Positions 26,218 to 35,584 of a stretch of DNA of 38,058 nucleotides are shown here, in pieces. The stretch covers positions 1-38,058 of the forward strand of contig NZ_VORR01000042.1 in the NCBI RefSeq assembly GCF_007997085.1, written 5' to 3'. Below the pieces are notes generated by a model, which saw only the letters and a program-made list of their open reading frames with translations, made no database searches and had not been told where the DNA came from. Source of the stretch: Polaribacter sp. IC066 (GTDB lineage: Bacteria; Bacteroidota; Bacteroidia; Flavobacteriales; Flavobacteriaceae). Position numbers and translations under genes: made by a program. Each line of letters begins with the position of its first letter. Positions within the stretch are counted from its first letter, which is position 1.

Positions 26218-27391
26218 GCAATATATTTAAAGGATTATCATCTAAAATATCTTCTTCTGTTTCTTGCTTCGATGCACTTACACTTAAAATCATTCCGAGT
26301 GCAAAGCAAGTCATCCAAATAGAAGTACCCCCACTGCTAATTAGCGGTAAAGTTTGACCTGTAACTGGAAATAAATTGGTAGCCACTGCCATATTTATGC
26401 TTGCTTGAAACACAATAGGAAGTCCGACTCCAAGAACTAACAAGGTACCGAAAATAGTTGTTGTTTTTCTGATGACCACAAAAATTCTAAATAGCAATAA
26501 AAAATAGATTGAAACAATCACAAAACCACCAACTAAACCGTATTCTTCTACAATTATGGCAAAAATAAAATCTGATGAAGATTGTGGTAAAAAGTTTTTC
26601 TGAACACTTTTACCAGGACCAACACCCACCGGACCTCCTGTTGCGATAGCTATTTTTGCTTTTTCTACTTGATATGCTTCTTTACTGTCTGCATCAGAAA
26701 AATTCTCTATTCTGTTTTGCCAAGTTTGCACTCTGTTTGGCATGGCATCTGGAAAAGCTTTTGCTGCTAAAATAAAAAAAGCGAGAAAAAAAAGACCTGC
26801 TCCTAAAATAAAACCTATGTATTTTAACGGATAGCCGCCAACAAATGCAACCACTAAAATCATGGTAAAAATAATGGCTGTTGTAGAAAAGTTGGCAGGT
26901 AATATTAATATTAAAACAACTGCAACTGGCAACCAAAGCTGCCACAAACTTTCTTTAAATTTAATGTCTTTTTCTTTGTTCCTTGCTAAATAACGCGCCA
27001 CGTAGACCATTAAAACTAAACCAGCTAACGTTGATGTTTGAAAACCAATGCCAACAAACGGAATATTTATCCATCTACTTGCATTTGCACCTCCAATTGT
27101 AGTTCCTTGTGTTAAGGTAAAAACTAGCAATACAATTACAATTGGCAGCATAATGACAGCCCCTCCAGAAAAATATCTGTACGGAATTTTATGAACCCCA
27201 TAAATGATTGCAAAACCCATTATTAACAAAACCATGTGTTTTAGCAAATACCCTAAAGTAGATCCAGAACCTACAACATACACCAAGTTTGTACTTGCGC
27301 TATACACAGGCATAAATGAGAATACCGCCAATGCAGCAACAATTGCCCAAATAGCTTTATCTCCTTTTATATGTTGAAAAATAGTTTTCAT
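26204..27391 (-). CDS. ftsW: Septal peptidoglycan glycosyltransferase FtsW (SEDS)
   Basis: Polytopic SEDS-family enzyme that polymerises glycan strands at the septum together with the class B PBP encoded upstream in this cluster. The 395-aa protein has about ten membrane helices. Diagnostic segments are [20 protein letters not shown], the periplasmic loop with [38 protein letters not shown], and the C-terminal [17 protein letters not shown]. The N-terminus starts [17 protein letters not shown]. It is separated from murD by 146 bases containing a junction repeat, and overlaps murG by 14 bases. It is assigned FtsW rather than RodA because of its position in the division cluster. Confidence 0.96.
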   Translation of the reverse strand: MKTIFQHIKGDKAIWAIVAALAVFSFMPVYSASTNLVYVVGSGSTLGYLLKHMVLLIMGFAIIYGVHKIPYRYFSGGAVIMLPIVIVLLVFTLTQGTTIGGANASRWINIPFVGIGFQTSTLAGLVLMVYVARYLARNKEKDIKFKESLWQLWLPVAVVLILILPANFSTTAIIFTMILVVAFVGGYPLKYIGFILGAGLFFLAFFILAAKAFPDAMPNRVQTWQNRIENFSDADSKEAYQVEKAKIAIATGGPVGVGPGKSVQKNFLPQSSSDFIFAIIVEEYGLVGGFVIVSIYFLLLFRIFVVIRKTTTIFGTLLVLGVGLPIVFQASINMAVATNLFPVTGQTLPLISSGGTSIWMTCFALGMILSVSASKQETEEDILDDNPLNILHETI

Positions 27392-27493
27392 AAGCCGCTC
27401 TTAATCTCTACGAAGGAGAGAAAAAATCTTGTTTTTATCTGTATATTATTACTTATTACTGTTTTTATGCTTTTTTACAATTTGATTTAATCG

Positions 27494-27540
27494 CAAACTT
27501 ACTAGCTACTTCCCTCCGGGAAAGTTAAAATGAGCTTTTA
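27494..27540. repeat. Junction repeat, copy 1 (ftsW-murD)
   Basis: A 47-bp stretch (caaacttactagct... to ...gctttta) that aligns over its full length with 28993-29040. It has the inner palindrome ttccct(c/t)cgggaa. Its right end includes the TAA stop of murD (plus-strand tta 27538-27540). Confidence 0.7.
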
Positions 27541-28923
27541 TAAATTTCTTACTGCTTTTTTAAACTGACGACCTCTATCTTCATAATTATCAAACAGATC
27601 GAAACTAGCACACGCCGGTGATAATAAAACTGTTTCTCCTCTTTCTGCTAATTTATGAGACACCTTTACAGCTTCTTCTGCTCCTGCAGTTTCCACAATA
27701 ATATCTACTACATTGCCAAACGTATCTTTTATTTTCTGATTGTCTATACCTAAACAAACAATTGCTTTTACTTTTTCTCTTACTAAAGGCAGCAGATCAT
27801 TATAATCGTTTCCTTTATCGACGCCGCCAACAATCCAAACGGTGGTTTTATCCATACATTCTAATGCATAAAAAGTTGCATTTACGTTGGTGGCTTTAGA
27901 GTCATTGATATATTCTACATCATTAATTTTTGCCACATTTTCTAAACGATGCTCTGCACCTTCGAAATTTGACAAGCTTTCTTTAATAAATTCTTTTCTC
28001 ACACTTAATAATTGTGCAGCCATTGCTGCTGCCATTGCGTTTTTTGTATTGTGTTTTCCTTTTATTGATAAAGCTGATATAGCCATGTTAATTTTGTCTT
28101 TATTAATGTTAATTATAATCGTTTGATCTTTGATATATGCGCCGTATTCCAACTCTTTTTCAAGTGAAAACGGGACTAGTTTTGCGTGTGTTTTATTTTC
28201 TTTTAGCCACTTGTTGATGGCTTTATCATCTGCATCATAAATTAAATAATCTGACGCTGTTTGATTCTTTGTAATTCTAAATTTTGATGCGATATACTTG
28301 TTAAAATCATATTCGTATCGATCTAAATGATCTGGCGTAATATTGGTTAAAATAGCAATATGACTATTAAACTTGTCAATACCATCTAACTGAAAACTAC
28401 TTAATTCTAATACGTAATTTTCATAAGATTTTTCTGCTACTTGTGCTGCAAAACTATCTCCAATATTTCCGGCAACTCCAGCATTTAACCCTGCACATTT
28501 TAAAATATGATGTACTAATAATGTGGTGGTTGTTTTTCCGTTAGAACCAGTAATTCCGATAATATTTGCCTTTGTAAATTGAGAAGCAAATTCAATTTCT
28601 GATATTACAGGAATTGAATTTTTTATCAATTTTTGAACTAAAGCAACTTTATCTGGAATTCCAGGACTTTTAACAACTACATCTGCCGTAAAAATTCTAC
28701 TTTCTGTGTGCTGATTTTCTTCAAAATCAATCTCATTAAGTAAAAGAACTTCTTTATATTTTTTTGCAATACTTCCTTTATCAGAAACAAAAACGGTGAA
28801 TCCTTTTTTCTTTCCTAAAATGGCTGCGCCAACTCCACTTTCTCCTGCACCAAGAATACAAATCCCCCTTTCCCCCGAAGGGGGAAACACTGGAATCGTT
28901 TTGTTGTTATCTTGGTTGCTCAT
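27538..28923 (-). CDS. murD: UDP-MurNAc-Ala-D-Glu ligase MurD
   Basis: Adds D-glutamate to UDP-MurNAc-L-alanine with ATP. The 461-aa protein has the N-terminal nucleotide loop ICILGAGESGVGAAILGKKK, the ATP loop IIGITGSNGKTTTTLLVH (about 125-142), LSSFQLDGI, the second-domain NITPDHLDRY, and the C-terminal domain with YINDSKATNVNATFYAL and LLSPACASFDLFDNYEDRG. About 18 residues precede the first strand (MSNQDNNKTIPVFPPSGERG). The GC-rich palindromic DNA encoding VFPPSGERG looks like an interspersed repeat read through as protein. Family members usually begin close to the nucleotide loop, so the extension is probably dispensable. Repeats also lie on both sides of the gene. Confidence 0.97.
   Translation of the reverse strand: MSNQDNNKTIPVFPPSGERGICILGAGESGVGAAILGKKKGFTVFVSDKGSIAKKYKEVLLLNEIDFEENQHTESRIFTADVVVKSPGIPDKVALVQKLIKNSIPVISEIEFASQFTKANIIGITGSNGKTTTTLLVHHILKCAGLNAGVAGNIGDSFAAQVAEKSYENYVLELSSFQLDGIDKFNSHIAILTNITPDHLDRYEYDFNKYIASKFRITKNQTASDYLIYDADDKAINKWLKENKTHAKLVPFSLEKELEYGAYIKDQTIIININKDKINMAISALSIKGKHNTKNAMAAAMAAQLLSVRKEFIKESLSNFEGAEHRLENVAKINDVEYINDSKATNVNATFYALECMDKTTVWIVGGVDKGNDYNDLLPLVREKVKAIVCLGIDNQKIKDTFGNVVDIIVETAGAEEAVKVSHKLAERGETVLLSPACASFDLFDNYEDRGRQFKKAVRNL
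28861..28887. repeat. GC-rich palindrome inside the murD 5' end
   Basis: On the minus strand TTTCCCCCTTCGGGGGAAA (8-bp perfect stem, TTC loop) is followed by GGGGGATTT. This has the same layout as the junction repeats: palindrome, G-rich stretch, ATTT. It is translated as VFPPSGERGI at the MurD N-terminus. Confidence 0.6.
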
Positions 28924-28978
28924 TTCTTGTTTTTATTCTTATCTCTTTATTCTTACCTCTCTTTACTCTAAAAAACTA
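28921..28978. repeat. Pyrimidine-rich tract between mraY and murD
   Basis: Plus strand shows iterated ttattcttatctc / ttattcttacctctc / tttactct units, that is, purine-rich in the mRNA leader of murD. Confidence 0.5.
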
Positions 28979-28992
28979 TATTTCTTTCCCCA

Positions 28993-29040
28993 CAAACTTG
29001 CTAGCGCCTTCCCTTCGGGAAGGTTGGGATGGGATTTTTA
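28993..29040. repeat. Junction repeat, copy 2 (murD-mraY)
   Basis: A 48-bp relative of 27494-27540 with roughly three quarters of positions identical by eye. The palindrome ccttccc / gggaagg (TTC loop) is followed by ttgggatgggattttta. Its right end includes the mraY stop (29038-29040), exactly as copy 1 includes the murD stop. Confidence 0.7.
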
Positions 29041-30264
29041 TCTCAACTTCAACGTCACAATTGTAAAAACCGCCAGCAGAATTCCTACAATCCAAAAACG
29101 AACTACAATCTTACTTTCGTGATATTTTAATTTTTGATAATGGTGATGTACGGGCGCCATTTTAAAAATCCTCCTGCCTGCTCCGAATTTCTTTTTGGTG
29201 TATTTGAACCAAAAAACTTGTAAAATAACAGACATATTTTCTATCACAAAAACGCCTGCTAAAATTGGCAACAATAATTCTTTGCGAATAGAAATTGCAA
29301 TAACTGCTATAATTCCGCCAATGGTTAAACTTCCTGTATCGCCCATAAAAACTTGAGCCGGATAGGTGTTATACCATAAAAAACCAATTAACGCACCTGC
29401 AAAAGCAAGGATAAAAACGGTCATTTCTCCAGAATTAGGGATGTACATGACATCTAAATAATCGGCAAAAATAATATTACCCGAAACCCACGCAAAAACG
29501 GCTAATGTGATGACTATAATTGCTGATGAACCTGCGGCTAAACCATCGATTCCGTCTGTTAAATTAGCTCCGTTTGAGATTCCTGTTACAATAAAAACAG
29601 TGATAAAAATAAAAACAATCCATCCATATTTTTCATAACCATCGCCTAAAAAACTCAATCCTTTTGAATACTCTAATTCATTATTTTTCAAAAAAGGAAC
29701 TGTAGTTTTTGTTGATTTATGTGCCTCTCCAAAAACTTTTTTCCTTCCGTTTTCTTGCATAACCTGCTGGTTAATGGGTAATTGTTCTTTAATAGTTACG
29801 CCTTCATTAAAATACAACATAGCGCCAACAATAATTCCTAAACCAACTTGCCCCAAGACTTTAAACCTTCCTTTTAAACCCTCTTTGTCTTTTTTAAATA
29901 CTTTAATATAATCATCTAAAAAGCCAATTAACCCCATCCAAACAGTGGTTATTAGTAAAATAATAACATAAATGTTATTTAATTTTGCTAATAAAATTAC
30001 CGGAATTAAAGTCGCTAAAATGATAATAACGCCACCCATTGTTGGTGTACCCGATTTTTGTTTTTGCCCCTGTAAACCTAAATCTCTAACCGTTTCACCA
30101 ACTTGTTGTTTTTGTAAAAAATTAATAATTCTTTTGCCGTAAATTGTTGATATCAACAAAGACAAAATAAAAGCCGCCGCTGCTCTAAATGTGATAAATT
30201 GAAACACACTTGCACCAGGAAAACTAAATTGACTTTCTAAATATTCAAATAAATAATACAGCAT
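29038..30264 (-). CDS. mraY: Phospho-MurNAc-pentapeptide transferase MraY
   Basis: Integral membrane enzyme that attaches phospho-MurNAc-pentapeptide to undecaprenyl phosphate, forming lipid I. The 408-aa protein has about ten helices. Diagnostic segments are [15 protein letters not shown] (about 74-88), [14 protein letters not shown] with the Asp pair, [15 protein letters not shown] (the catalytic NxxxNxTDGxDG region) and [21 protein letters not shown] near the C-terminus carries the conserved His triad. An insertion of about 50 residues lies around 145-200 ([16 protein letters not shown] and on), making it longer than the 360-aa E. coli enzyme, as in other Bacteroidota. It starts one base after murE stops. 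Confidence 0.97.
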   Translation of the reverse strand: MLYYLFEYLESQFSFPGASVFQFITFRAAAAFILSLLISTIYGKRIINFLQKQQVGETVRDLGLQGQKQKSGTPTMGGVIIILATLIPVILLAKLNNIYVIILLITTVWMGLIGFLDDYIKVFKKDKEGLKGRFKVLGQVGLGIIVGAMLYFNEGVTIKEQLPINQQVMQENGRKKVFGEAHKSTKTTVPFLKNNELEYSKGLSFLGDGYEKYGWIVFIFITVFIVTGISNGANLTDGIDGLAAGSSAIIVITLAVFAWVSGNIIFADYLDVMYIPNSGEMTVFILAFAGALIGFLWYNTYPAQVFMGDTGSLTIGGIIAVIAISIRKELLLPILAGVFVIENMSVILQVFWFKYTKKKFGAGRRIFKMAPVHHHYQKLKYHESKIVVRFWIVGILLAVFTIVTLKLR

Positions 30265-30265
30265 A

Positions 30266-31732
30266 CTACTTCTTTTTTAGTTGATTAAAACAGTTAGTTA
30301 CTTCTTCTAAATCATCAAAATGAGAACGAACTAAGTTTATTTCTTGATAATTTTCGTGTCCTTTTCCTGCAATCAATATAATATCTCCTGTTTTTGAGAT
30401 TTTACAAGCTGTTTTTATGGCTTGTCTTCTATCTAAAACTGTGAGTGTTTTTCTATAATTTTCTGGCGAAACCCCTACTTCCATTTGATCTAAAATGGTT
30501 TGCGGATTTTCTGTTCGTGGATTATCTGAAGTAAAAATTGCTTGATTGCTTAATTGAGCAGCAATATGTGCCATTTTTGGTCTTTTGGTAACATCTCTAT
30601 CTCCACCACACCCCACTACAGTAATTACTTTTTCGTTACCCGTTCTAATATCATTAATCGTTTCCAATACATTTTTTAGTGCATCTGGCGTGTGTGCGTA
30701 ATCTACAATTGCAGTAATTCCGTCATCAGAAATAATATACTGAAAACGACCACTCACACTTTCTAACTCACTAACGATCGTTAAAATTTCTAGTTTTTCT
30801 AGTCCTAATAATTCTGCTGTCGCAATAATTGCTGTGAGGTTATAGATATTAAAAACACCAATTAATTTTGTCCAAACTTCAATACCATCCACAGAAATTA
30901 AAGTTCCTGAAAGTTGTTTTTCTAAAATTCTAACTTTGTAATCTGCACCTGTTTTTAGCGCGTATGTTTTCTGTATCGCTTTGGTATTCTGCAACATAAA
31001 GTTGCCATTTTTATCATCGATATTTGTTAGTACAAAAGCCGATTTTGACAAAGAATCAAAAAATGATTTTTTTACATTTCTATATTCGGCAAACGTATCA
31101 TGATAATCTAAATGATCATGAGAAAGGTTCGTGAAAATTCCGCCAGCAAAAGTTAACCCTTCTGTTCTTTTTTGATGAATTCCGTGAGAACTTACTTCCA
31201 TAAAACAATATTCTACACCGGCATCTAACATCCTGTCTAAATACCTGTTGATAGTGATGGAATCTGGCGTTGTATGAGTTGCTTTAAATTCTGTTTCATC
31301 GACCAAAATTTTAACAGTTGACAACAAACCAACTTTATACCCAGCTTTATGAAATAATTGATATAAAAGTGATGCAATCGTTGTTTTTCCGTTTGTACCT
31401 GTTACACCCACAACCGCAAATTTAGTTGACGGATTTTCATAAAAATTAGAGGCCATAATTGCCAAAGCAACATTCGCATCCTCAACTTGTATATAGGTAA
31501 TTCCTTCTTTTTTATCCGAAGGTACATCTTCACAAATAACAGCAATAGCACCTAAAGCAATCGCGGTATCGATATATAAATGACCGTTTACAGTAACGCC
31601 TTTTTGAGCCACAAAAACATCGTTCTTTCCGACCTTTCTAGAATCGAAAACAAGCTGCTGCACCTCAATATTAGTGTTGCCAAATACTTGATGAATAGAA
31701 ACCTTATATAATATGTCTTTTAAATTTTTCAG
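30266..31732 (-). CDS. murE: UDP-MurNAc-tripeptide synthetase MurE, probable CTG start
   Basis: Adds the third stem residue, here predicted meso-diaminopimelate because the substrate-selecting motif is DNPR (SDNPRTENP). Other marks are [20 protein letters not shown] (ATP loop), [24 protein letters not shown] and the C-terminal [10 protein letters not shown]. The first ATG/GTG/TTG-type start in frame is the GTG at 31663, which cuts off the start of the N-terminal domain. The frame extends upstream to a CTG at 31732 with [18 protein letters not shown], which matches the usual flavobacterial MurE N-terminus ([11 protein letters not shown]). That CTG lies one base after the ftsI stop, and an in-frame TAA follows five codons further up. 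From CTG the protein is 488 aa, normal for the family. Confidence 0.93.
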   Translation of the reverse strand: MKNLKDILYKVSIHQVFGNTNIEVQQLVFDSRKVGKNDVFVAQKGVTVNGHLYIDTAIALGAIAVICEDVPSDKKEGITYIQVEDANVALAIMASNFYENPSTKFAVVGVTGTNGKTTIASLLYQLFHKAGYKVGLLSTVKILVDETEFKATHTTPDSITINRYLDRMLDAGVEYCFMEVSSHGIHQKRTEGLTFAGGIFTNLSHDHLDYHDTFAEYRNVKKSFFDSLSKSAFVLTNIDDKNGNFMLQNTKAIQKTYALKTGADYKVRILEKQLSGTLISVDGIEVWTKLIGVFNIYNLTAIIATAELLGLEKLEILTIVSELESVSGRFQYIISDDGITAIVDYAHTPDALKNVLETINDIRTGNEKVITVVGCGGDRDVTKRPKMAHIAAQLSNQAIFTSDNPRTENPQTILDQMEVGVSPENYRKTLTVLDRRQAIKTACKISKTGDIILIAGKGHENYQEINLVRSHFDDLEEVTNCFNQLKKK

Positions 31733-31733
31733 T

Positions 31734-33749
31734 TTATGATAATTTTAAAATGATAGTTGCTCCTTTTTCTAATTTCTCTCCTTTTTTTATCGATTGATTT
31801 TTTACTTTCCCTACTCCTGAAATTTTTACTTTCAAACCGATATTTTCTAATAAAGACAAAGCATCCATACCAGACATTCCCTGAACATTTGGCACTTTTG
31901 TATGCTCTTTATTAACAATTTTATTATAATTACTATACTGCTTTTGTATGGATGTAAACTCTATTTTATCGTCTACCGATTGATTGTCGATAGGTGTTGT
32001 TGTATATATTTTTTGAGCAATTTCCTTAAAAATTGGCGCAGCAACTGTAGCACCATAATATCCTTTCTTTTTATCTGGATCATGTACCACAACGATACAA
32101 GAATATTTAGGAGTATCCGCAGGAAAAAAGCCAGCAAAAGAAGCTACATAATGTTCATTTGAATATTGACCACTAATAATTTCTCCTTTATTATTTTTAT
32201 GCCTCGGTATGTATTTTTTTGCAGTGCCAGTTTTGCCTGCCATAGAAAAGTTAGAGGAATAAATATTATCTGCAGTTCCTCGAATCACTACATTTTCCAT
32301 TACTTTTCTAATCTTATTGATGGTTTCTTGAGATGCAATTCTTGGATTTACAACCTCCGTTTCAAAAATCTTTTCTGTTTTATCTTGCCTTCTTAATTCT
32401 TTTACAAAACGAGGTTTTACCATGACACCGTTATTAGCAACCGCATTATAAAACATTAGCGTTTGCATTGGCGTTACAGAAATACCGTATCCCCAAGACA
32501 TCCATTCTAAAGATATTTTGCTCCAATTTTTATCAGAAGGTCTTCTTATTTTTGGGATTCCTTCTCCTTTAATCTGAAAACCAATTGGTTTTGTAAATCC
32601 GTAATCTTCTAATTTAGCAATAAATTTTTCTGGTTGATGATCGTAATGTTTTTTAATCAGCTTAACGATACCAACATTTGAGGAAACTTCAAAAACTCTA
32701 GCTGCAGAAATTTTACCGTAGCCTCCATATTTTGAATCTTCTACTTTAGACCCATGAATATAAATTCTTCCTTTTTCGGTATCTACCACTGTAGATGTAT
32801 CAATAAGTTTATCATCTAAAGCCGCCATTAAACTTGCTAATTTAAAAGTAGAACCTGGCTCATGACTTTCCCAAACTGCATAATTTCTTTTCTCGTAATA
32901 CTTTCCTTTAGAGGTTCTACCTAAATTAGAAATCGCTTTAATTTCGCCAGTTGCCGTTTCCATAACTACTGCACAACCATGATCTGCGTCAAAATATTCT
33001 AGCTGACGCAGCAACGCATGGTGTGTAATATCTTGAATATTTACATCAATAGTTGTAATAACATCATGCCCATCAATAGGTTCTTTTTCATTGACATCAG
33101 AAATTGGTTTCCATTGGTTTTTTGCAATCTTCTGTTTCCAGCGCAAGCCGTTTTCGCCTTGCATAAAATCTGCAAAAGCACCTTCTATACCCGCTTCACC
33201 TCGATAATCATCATAGCCAATGGTGCGTTCTGCTATTTTACCAATAGGATGTGCTCTTACTGTTTTGTGTTCTGCAATAAATCCTCCTTGGTACACCCCT
33301 AAATTAAAAATCGGAAATTTTTTCATCTTCAGATAATCAGTATAGCCCACATTTCTTGCGATTAATAAATACCTATTTTTACGTTTCTTTGCCGATCTTA
33401 ATCTATTTTGATAATAGTTAGCTGACTTGCCAAGCATAGCAGCCAACTCTTTTGATAAACCTGCGATATTTTTCTCAAAAACACCACTATTTACAGCAAC
33501 TACATCCATTCTGATTGTGAATTTAGACATGGAAGTTGCCAATAAGTTACCATCTGCAGCATATACATTTCCTTTATTTGCGCGAATTGTATCTTGCTTA
33601 ATGGTTAATTCTGTAGAAAGCTTTTTATATTTTTCTCCCTGAACATATTGAATGTGAATAACCTTAACGATTATTGCTACCAAAAAAAACGACATAAAAG
33701 CACCTACAATATAAAATTTAGTAAGAATGCTTTTTTTGTGAGTTGCCAA
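31734..33749 (-). CDS. ftsI: Septal transpeptidase FtsI (PBP3, class B) with PASTA domain
   Basis: Cross-links septal peptidoglycan in the periplasm, working with FtsW. The 671-aa protein has a short cytoplasmic tail, one membrane helix (FYIVGAFMSFFLVAIIVKVI, about 12-31) and a pedestal domain (TIRANKGNVYAADGNLLAT). In the transpeptidase domain the active-site Ser is in EPGSTFKLA (about residue 300), SSN is in EVSSNVGIVKL (about 355) and KTG is in MAGKTGTAKKY (about 500). A C-terminal PASTA domain covers about 610-671 (VPNVQGMSGMDALSLLENIG). The FtsL stop and this ATG are one base apart, and murE begins one base after its stop, so translation is tightly coupled. Confidence 0.96.
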   Translation of the reverse strand: MATHKKSILTKFYIVGAFMSFFLVAIIVKVIHIQYVQGEKYKKLSTELTIKQDTIRANKGNVYAADGNLLATSMSKFTIRMDVVAVNSGVFEKNIAGLSKELAAMLGKSANYYQNRLRSAKKRKNRYLLIARNVGYTDYLKMKKFPIFNLGVYQGGFIAEHKTVRAHPIGKIAERTIGYDDYRGEAGIEGAFADFMQGENGLRWKQKIAKNQWKPISDVNEKEPIDGHDVITTIDVNIQDITHHALLRQLEYFDADHGCAVVMETATGEIKAISNLGRTSKGKYYEKRNYAVWESHEPGSTFKLASLMAALDDKLIDTSTVVDTEKGRIYIHGSKVEDSKYGGYGKISAARVFEVSSNVGIVKLIKKHYDHQPEKFIAKLEDYGFTKPIGFQIKGEGIPKIRRPSDKNWSKISLEWMSWGYGISVTPMQTLMFYNAVANNGVMVKPRFVKELRRQDKTEKIFETEVVNPRIASQETINKIRKVMENVVIRGTADNIYSSNFSMAGKTGTAKKYIPRHKNNKGEIISGQYSNEHYVASFAGFFPADTPKYSCIVVVHDPDKKKGYYGATVAAPIFKEIAQKIYTTTPIDNQSVDDKIEFTSIQKQYSNYNKIVNKEHTKVPNVQGMSGMDALSLLENIGLKVKISGVGKVKNQSIKKGEKLEKGATIILKLS

Positions 33750-33750
33750 T

Positions 33751-34080
33751 TTATTCGTCTTTAATAATTACTTTAATTTTTTTTGGAGGAGAATTTGAGG
33801 GTTCTAAACCTCTTGCCTTCGCTTTTTCTCTAATGCTAGATTCCATTTTCATTCGCATTAAAATGGTTCCGATATCAACATATTCTGCTCGTAACTCTCT
33901 TTTTCGTTTATTCAGTTCAGAAACTTTAAACACTTTTTTTTCTACACTGTGTCCGCTAGAGATCATAATCAACAATAGCGCGACGACAAAAATGATAATT
34001 CGCCAATTATTAAAAGCCGATTCATCTGTTAAAAAGCTGCCTCTTAAAAAATCGTAAATACCTCTTTTAACTTTCGCCAT
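33751..34080 (-). CDS. ftsL: Cell division protein FtsL
   Basis: Bitopic divisome protein that, with FtsB and FtsQ, activates the FtsW/FtsI pair. The 109-aa protein has a cytoplasmic segment of about 28 residues, one membrane helix (IIIFVVALLLIMISSGHSV, about 28-46), then a periplasmic coiled-coil (KVSELNKRKRELRAEYVDIG, then MRMKMESSIREKAKARGL) and a basic end KKIKVIIKDE. Sequence similarity in FtsL families is low, so the call rests on size, topology and position between rsmH and ftsI. The GLEPSNSPPKKI ending is typical of flavobacterial members. Confidence 0.9.
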   Translation of the reverse strand: MAKVKRGIYDFLRGSFLTDESAFNNWRIIIFVVALLLIMISSGHSVEKKVFKVSELNKRKRELRAEYVDIGTILMRMKMESSIREKAKARGLEPSNSPPKKIKVIIKDE

Positions 34081-34147
34081 ACTGTTTATTAAAAGTTTAA
34101 GAATAAGAGTTCAAAGTTGATAGCCATTACGTAGGGTATTAAAATTA

Positions 34148-34210
34148 GTCTTGTCTCTTGTCTCTTGTCTCTTTTCTTTACTCTCTTCTTTACTCTCTAC
34201 TCTCTTATCT
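34148..34210. repeat. Pyrimidine-rich tandem tract between rsmH and ftsL
   Basis: Plus strand shows cttgtctcttgtctcttgtc (7-bp unit gtctctt repeated), then ttactctcttctttactctc, extending a few bases into the 3' end of rsmH. It is purine-rich in the mRNA. Similar material occurs at 25034-25122 and 28921-28978. Confidence 0.7.
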
Positions 34211-35110
34211 TTTTTCTTTCAGCGTCGCTATTCTCAACTTCGCACTCCTTGCTCTGTTATTTATTTTAATTTCTTCAGGTGTCGGAATGATTAATTTTCC
34301 TATTCTTTTTAAAGGTTCATCTGATCTACCAAAAGCATCTTTTTCTGGTTCTCCTTTAAATAAACCCGTATGAATAAATCTTTTTACCAATCTATCTTCT
34401 AGAGAATGATAAGAGATAACACTTAATCTACCCTCATCCTTTAATAAAGTTGGTGTTTGCAATAAAAATTCTTTTAAAACCTCTAACTCTTCATTTACTT
34501 CGATTCGTATCGCCTGAAAAATTTGTGCTAAAATTTTATGTTCTAGCGCATTTGGTAAATATTTTTTCAACACCTCTTTTAATTGAAAACTTGTTTCAAT
34601 TTTTTGCACTTCTCTTTCTTGTACAATCGTTTTTGCAACATTTTTAGAGTTTCTTATTTCACCATACATAAACAAGATGTCTGCTAACTTTTCTTCAGAA
34701 TAATTATTGATGACCTCTTTTGCTGAAATTTTAGATTTCTGATTCATTCTCATATCTAAATCAGCCTCAAAACGAGTTGAAAATCCTCTTTCGGCTTCAT
34801 CAAATTGATGGGATGATACGCCCAAATCGGCTAAAATTCCGTCCACCTTTTTTATCCTATGAAATCTTAAAAATCTTGAGATGAATCTAAAATTTTCAGG
34901 AATTAATACAAAACGCTCATCGTCAATAACATTTTCTAGCGCATCAGGATCTTGATCAAAAGCAAACAACTTTCCGTTTTTACCCAATCTTTTTAAAATT
35001 TCTTTTGAATGACCTCCGCCTCCAAAAGTAACATCAACATATACACCATCTTCTTTGATAGCAAGTGCATCAACACTTTCTTGTAATAAAACTGCGTTAT
35101 GATAGCTCAT
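34205..35110 (-). CDS. rsmH: 16S rRNA m4C1402 methyltransferase RsmH (MraW)
   Basis: Methylates N4 of C1402 in 16S rRNA with S-adenosylmethionine. The 301-aa protein has the N-terminal SYHNAVLLQESVDALAI and the SAM loop YVDVTFGGGGHSKEIL (about 24-39). It also has FAFDQDPDAL, VDGILADLGVSSHQFDEAERGFS (the family signature), IFQAIRIEVNEELE and the C-terminal VISYHSLEDRLVKRF. Its ATG lies inside the last codons of mraZ (14-base overlap). It is followed by a 124-base gap with a tandem pyrimidine tract before ftsL. Confidence 0.97.
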   Translation of the reverse strand: MSYHNAVLLQESVDALAIKEDGVYVDVTFGGGGHSKEILKRLGKNGKLFAFDQDPDALENVIDDERFVLIPENFRFISRFLRFHRIKKVDGILADLGVSSHQFDEAERGFSTRFEADLDMRMNQKSKISAKEVINNYSEEKLADILFMYGEIRNSKNVAKTIVQEREVQKIETSFQLKEVLKKYLPNALEHKILAQIFQAIRIEVNEELEVLKEFLLQTPTLLKDEGRLSVISYHSLEDRLVKRFIHTGLFKGEPEKDAFGRSDEPLKRIGKLIIPTPEEIKINNRARSAKLRIATLKEKR

Positions 35111-35564
35111 CCAAATCTATATTTCCCATTACTTCTTCGGCCAAATCTGCAAAATCATCTGCAGCATCATCAATTGCCTTTTCATACTTGTCTTTATCCC
35201 AAATTTCAATAATACTTACAGAAGACGACATGACAATTTGTTTCTGTATTCCTGCAAAATCGCATAAATCTTTTGGAATTAAAAGTCTACCCGTAGCATC
35301 TAATTCTACTAACTTTACGCCCGCGGTAAACCTTCTAATAAAATCGTTGTTCTTTTTCTTAAATTTGTTTAGTTTATGAATCTTTTCCATCATCATATTC
35401 CATTCTTTCATAGGATACAACTCTAAACAAGGTTGAAAAACTGCCCTTTTTAAAACAAAACCTTCTTGCAAAATTGGTTGCATTTGCTTTTTTAGAGCTG
35501 ATGAAACCATCACTCGTCCTTTAGCATCTGCTTTACATTCATATGTACCAATTAAGTTTATCAC
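35097..35564 (-). CDS. mraZ: Transcriptional regulator MraZ
   Basis: DNA-binding protein with two SpoVT/AbrB-type half domains that forms a ring and represses its own dcw operon. The first half starts INLIGTYECKADAKGRVMVS and the second has LVELDATGRLLIPKDLCDF; the two DxxGR motifs are the family hallmark. I place the start at GTG 35564, which gives VINLIGTYECKADAKGR, the usual family beginning, and 155 aa. A longer frame to 35627 would start inside the operator repeats and upstream of the -7 box, so it cannot be used. It is the first gene of the cluster; its end overlaps rsmH by 14 bases. Confidence 0.95.
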   Translation of the reverse strand: MINLIGTYECKADAKGRVMVSSALKKQMQPILQEGFVLKRAVFQPCLELYPMKEWNMMMEKIHKLNKFKKKNNDFIRRFTAGVKLVELDATGRLLIPKDLCDFAGIQKQIVMSSSVSIIEIWDKDKYEKAIDDAADDFADLAEEVMGNIDLDELS

Positions 35565-35584
35565 TAAAAAGATTTTATAGACTC

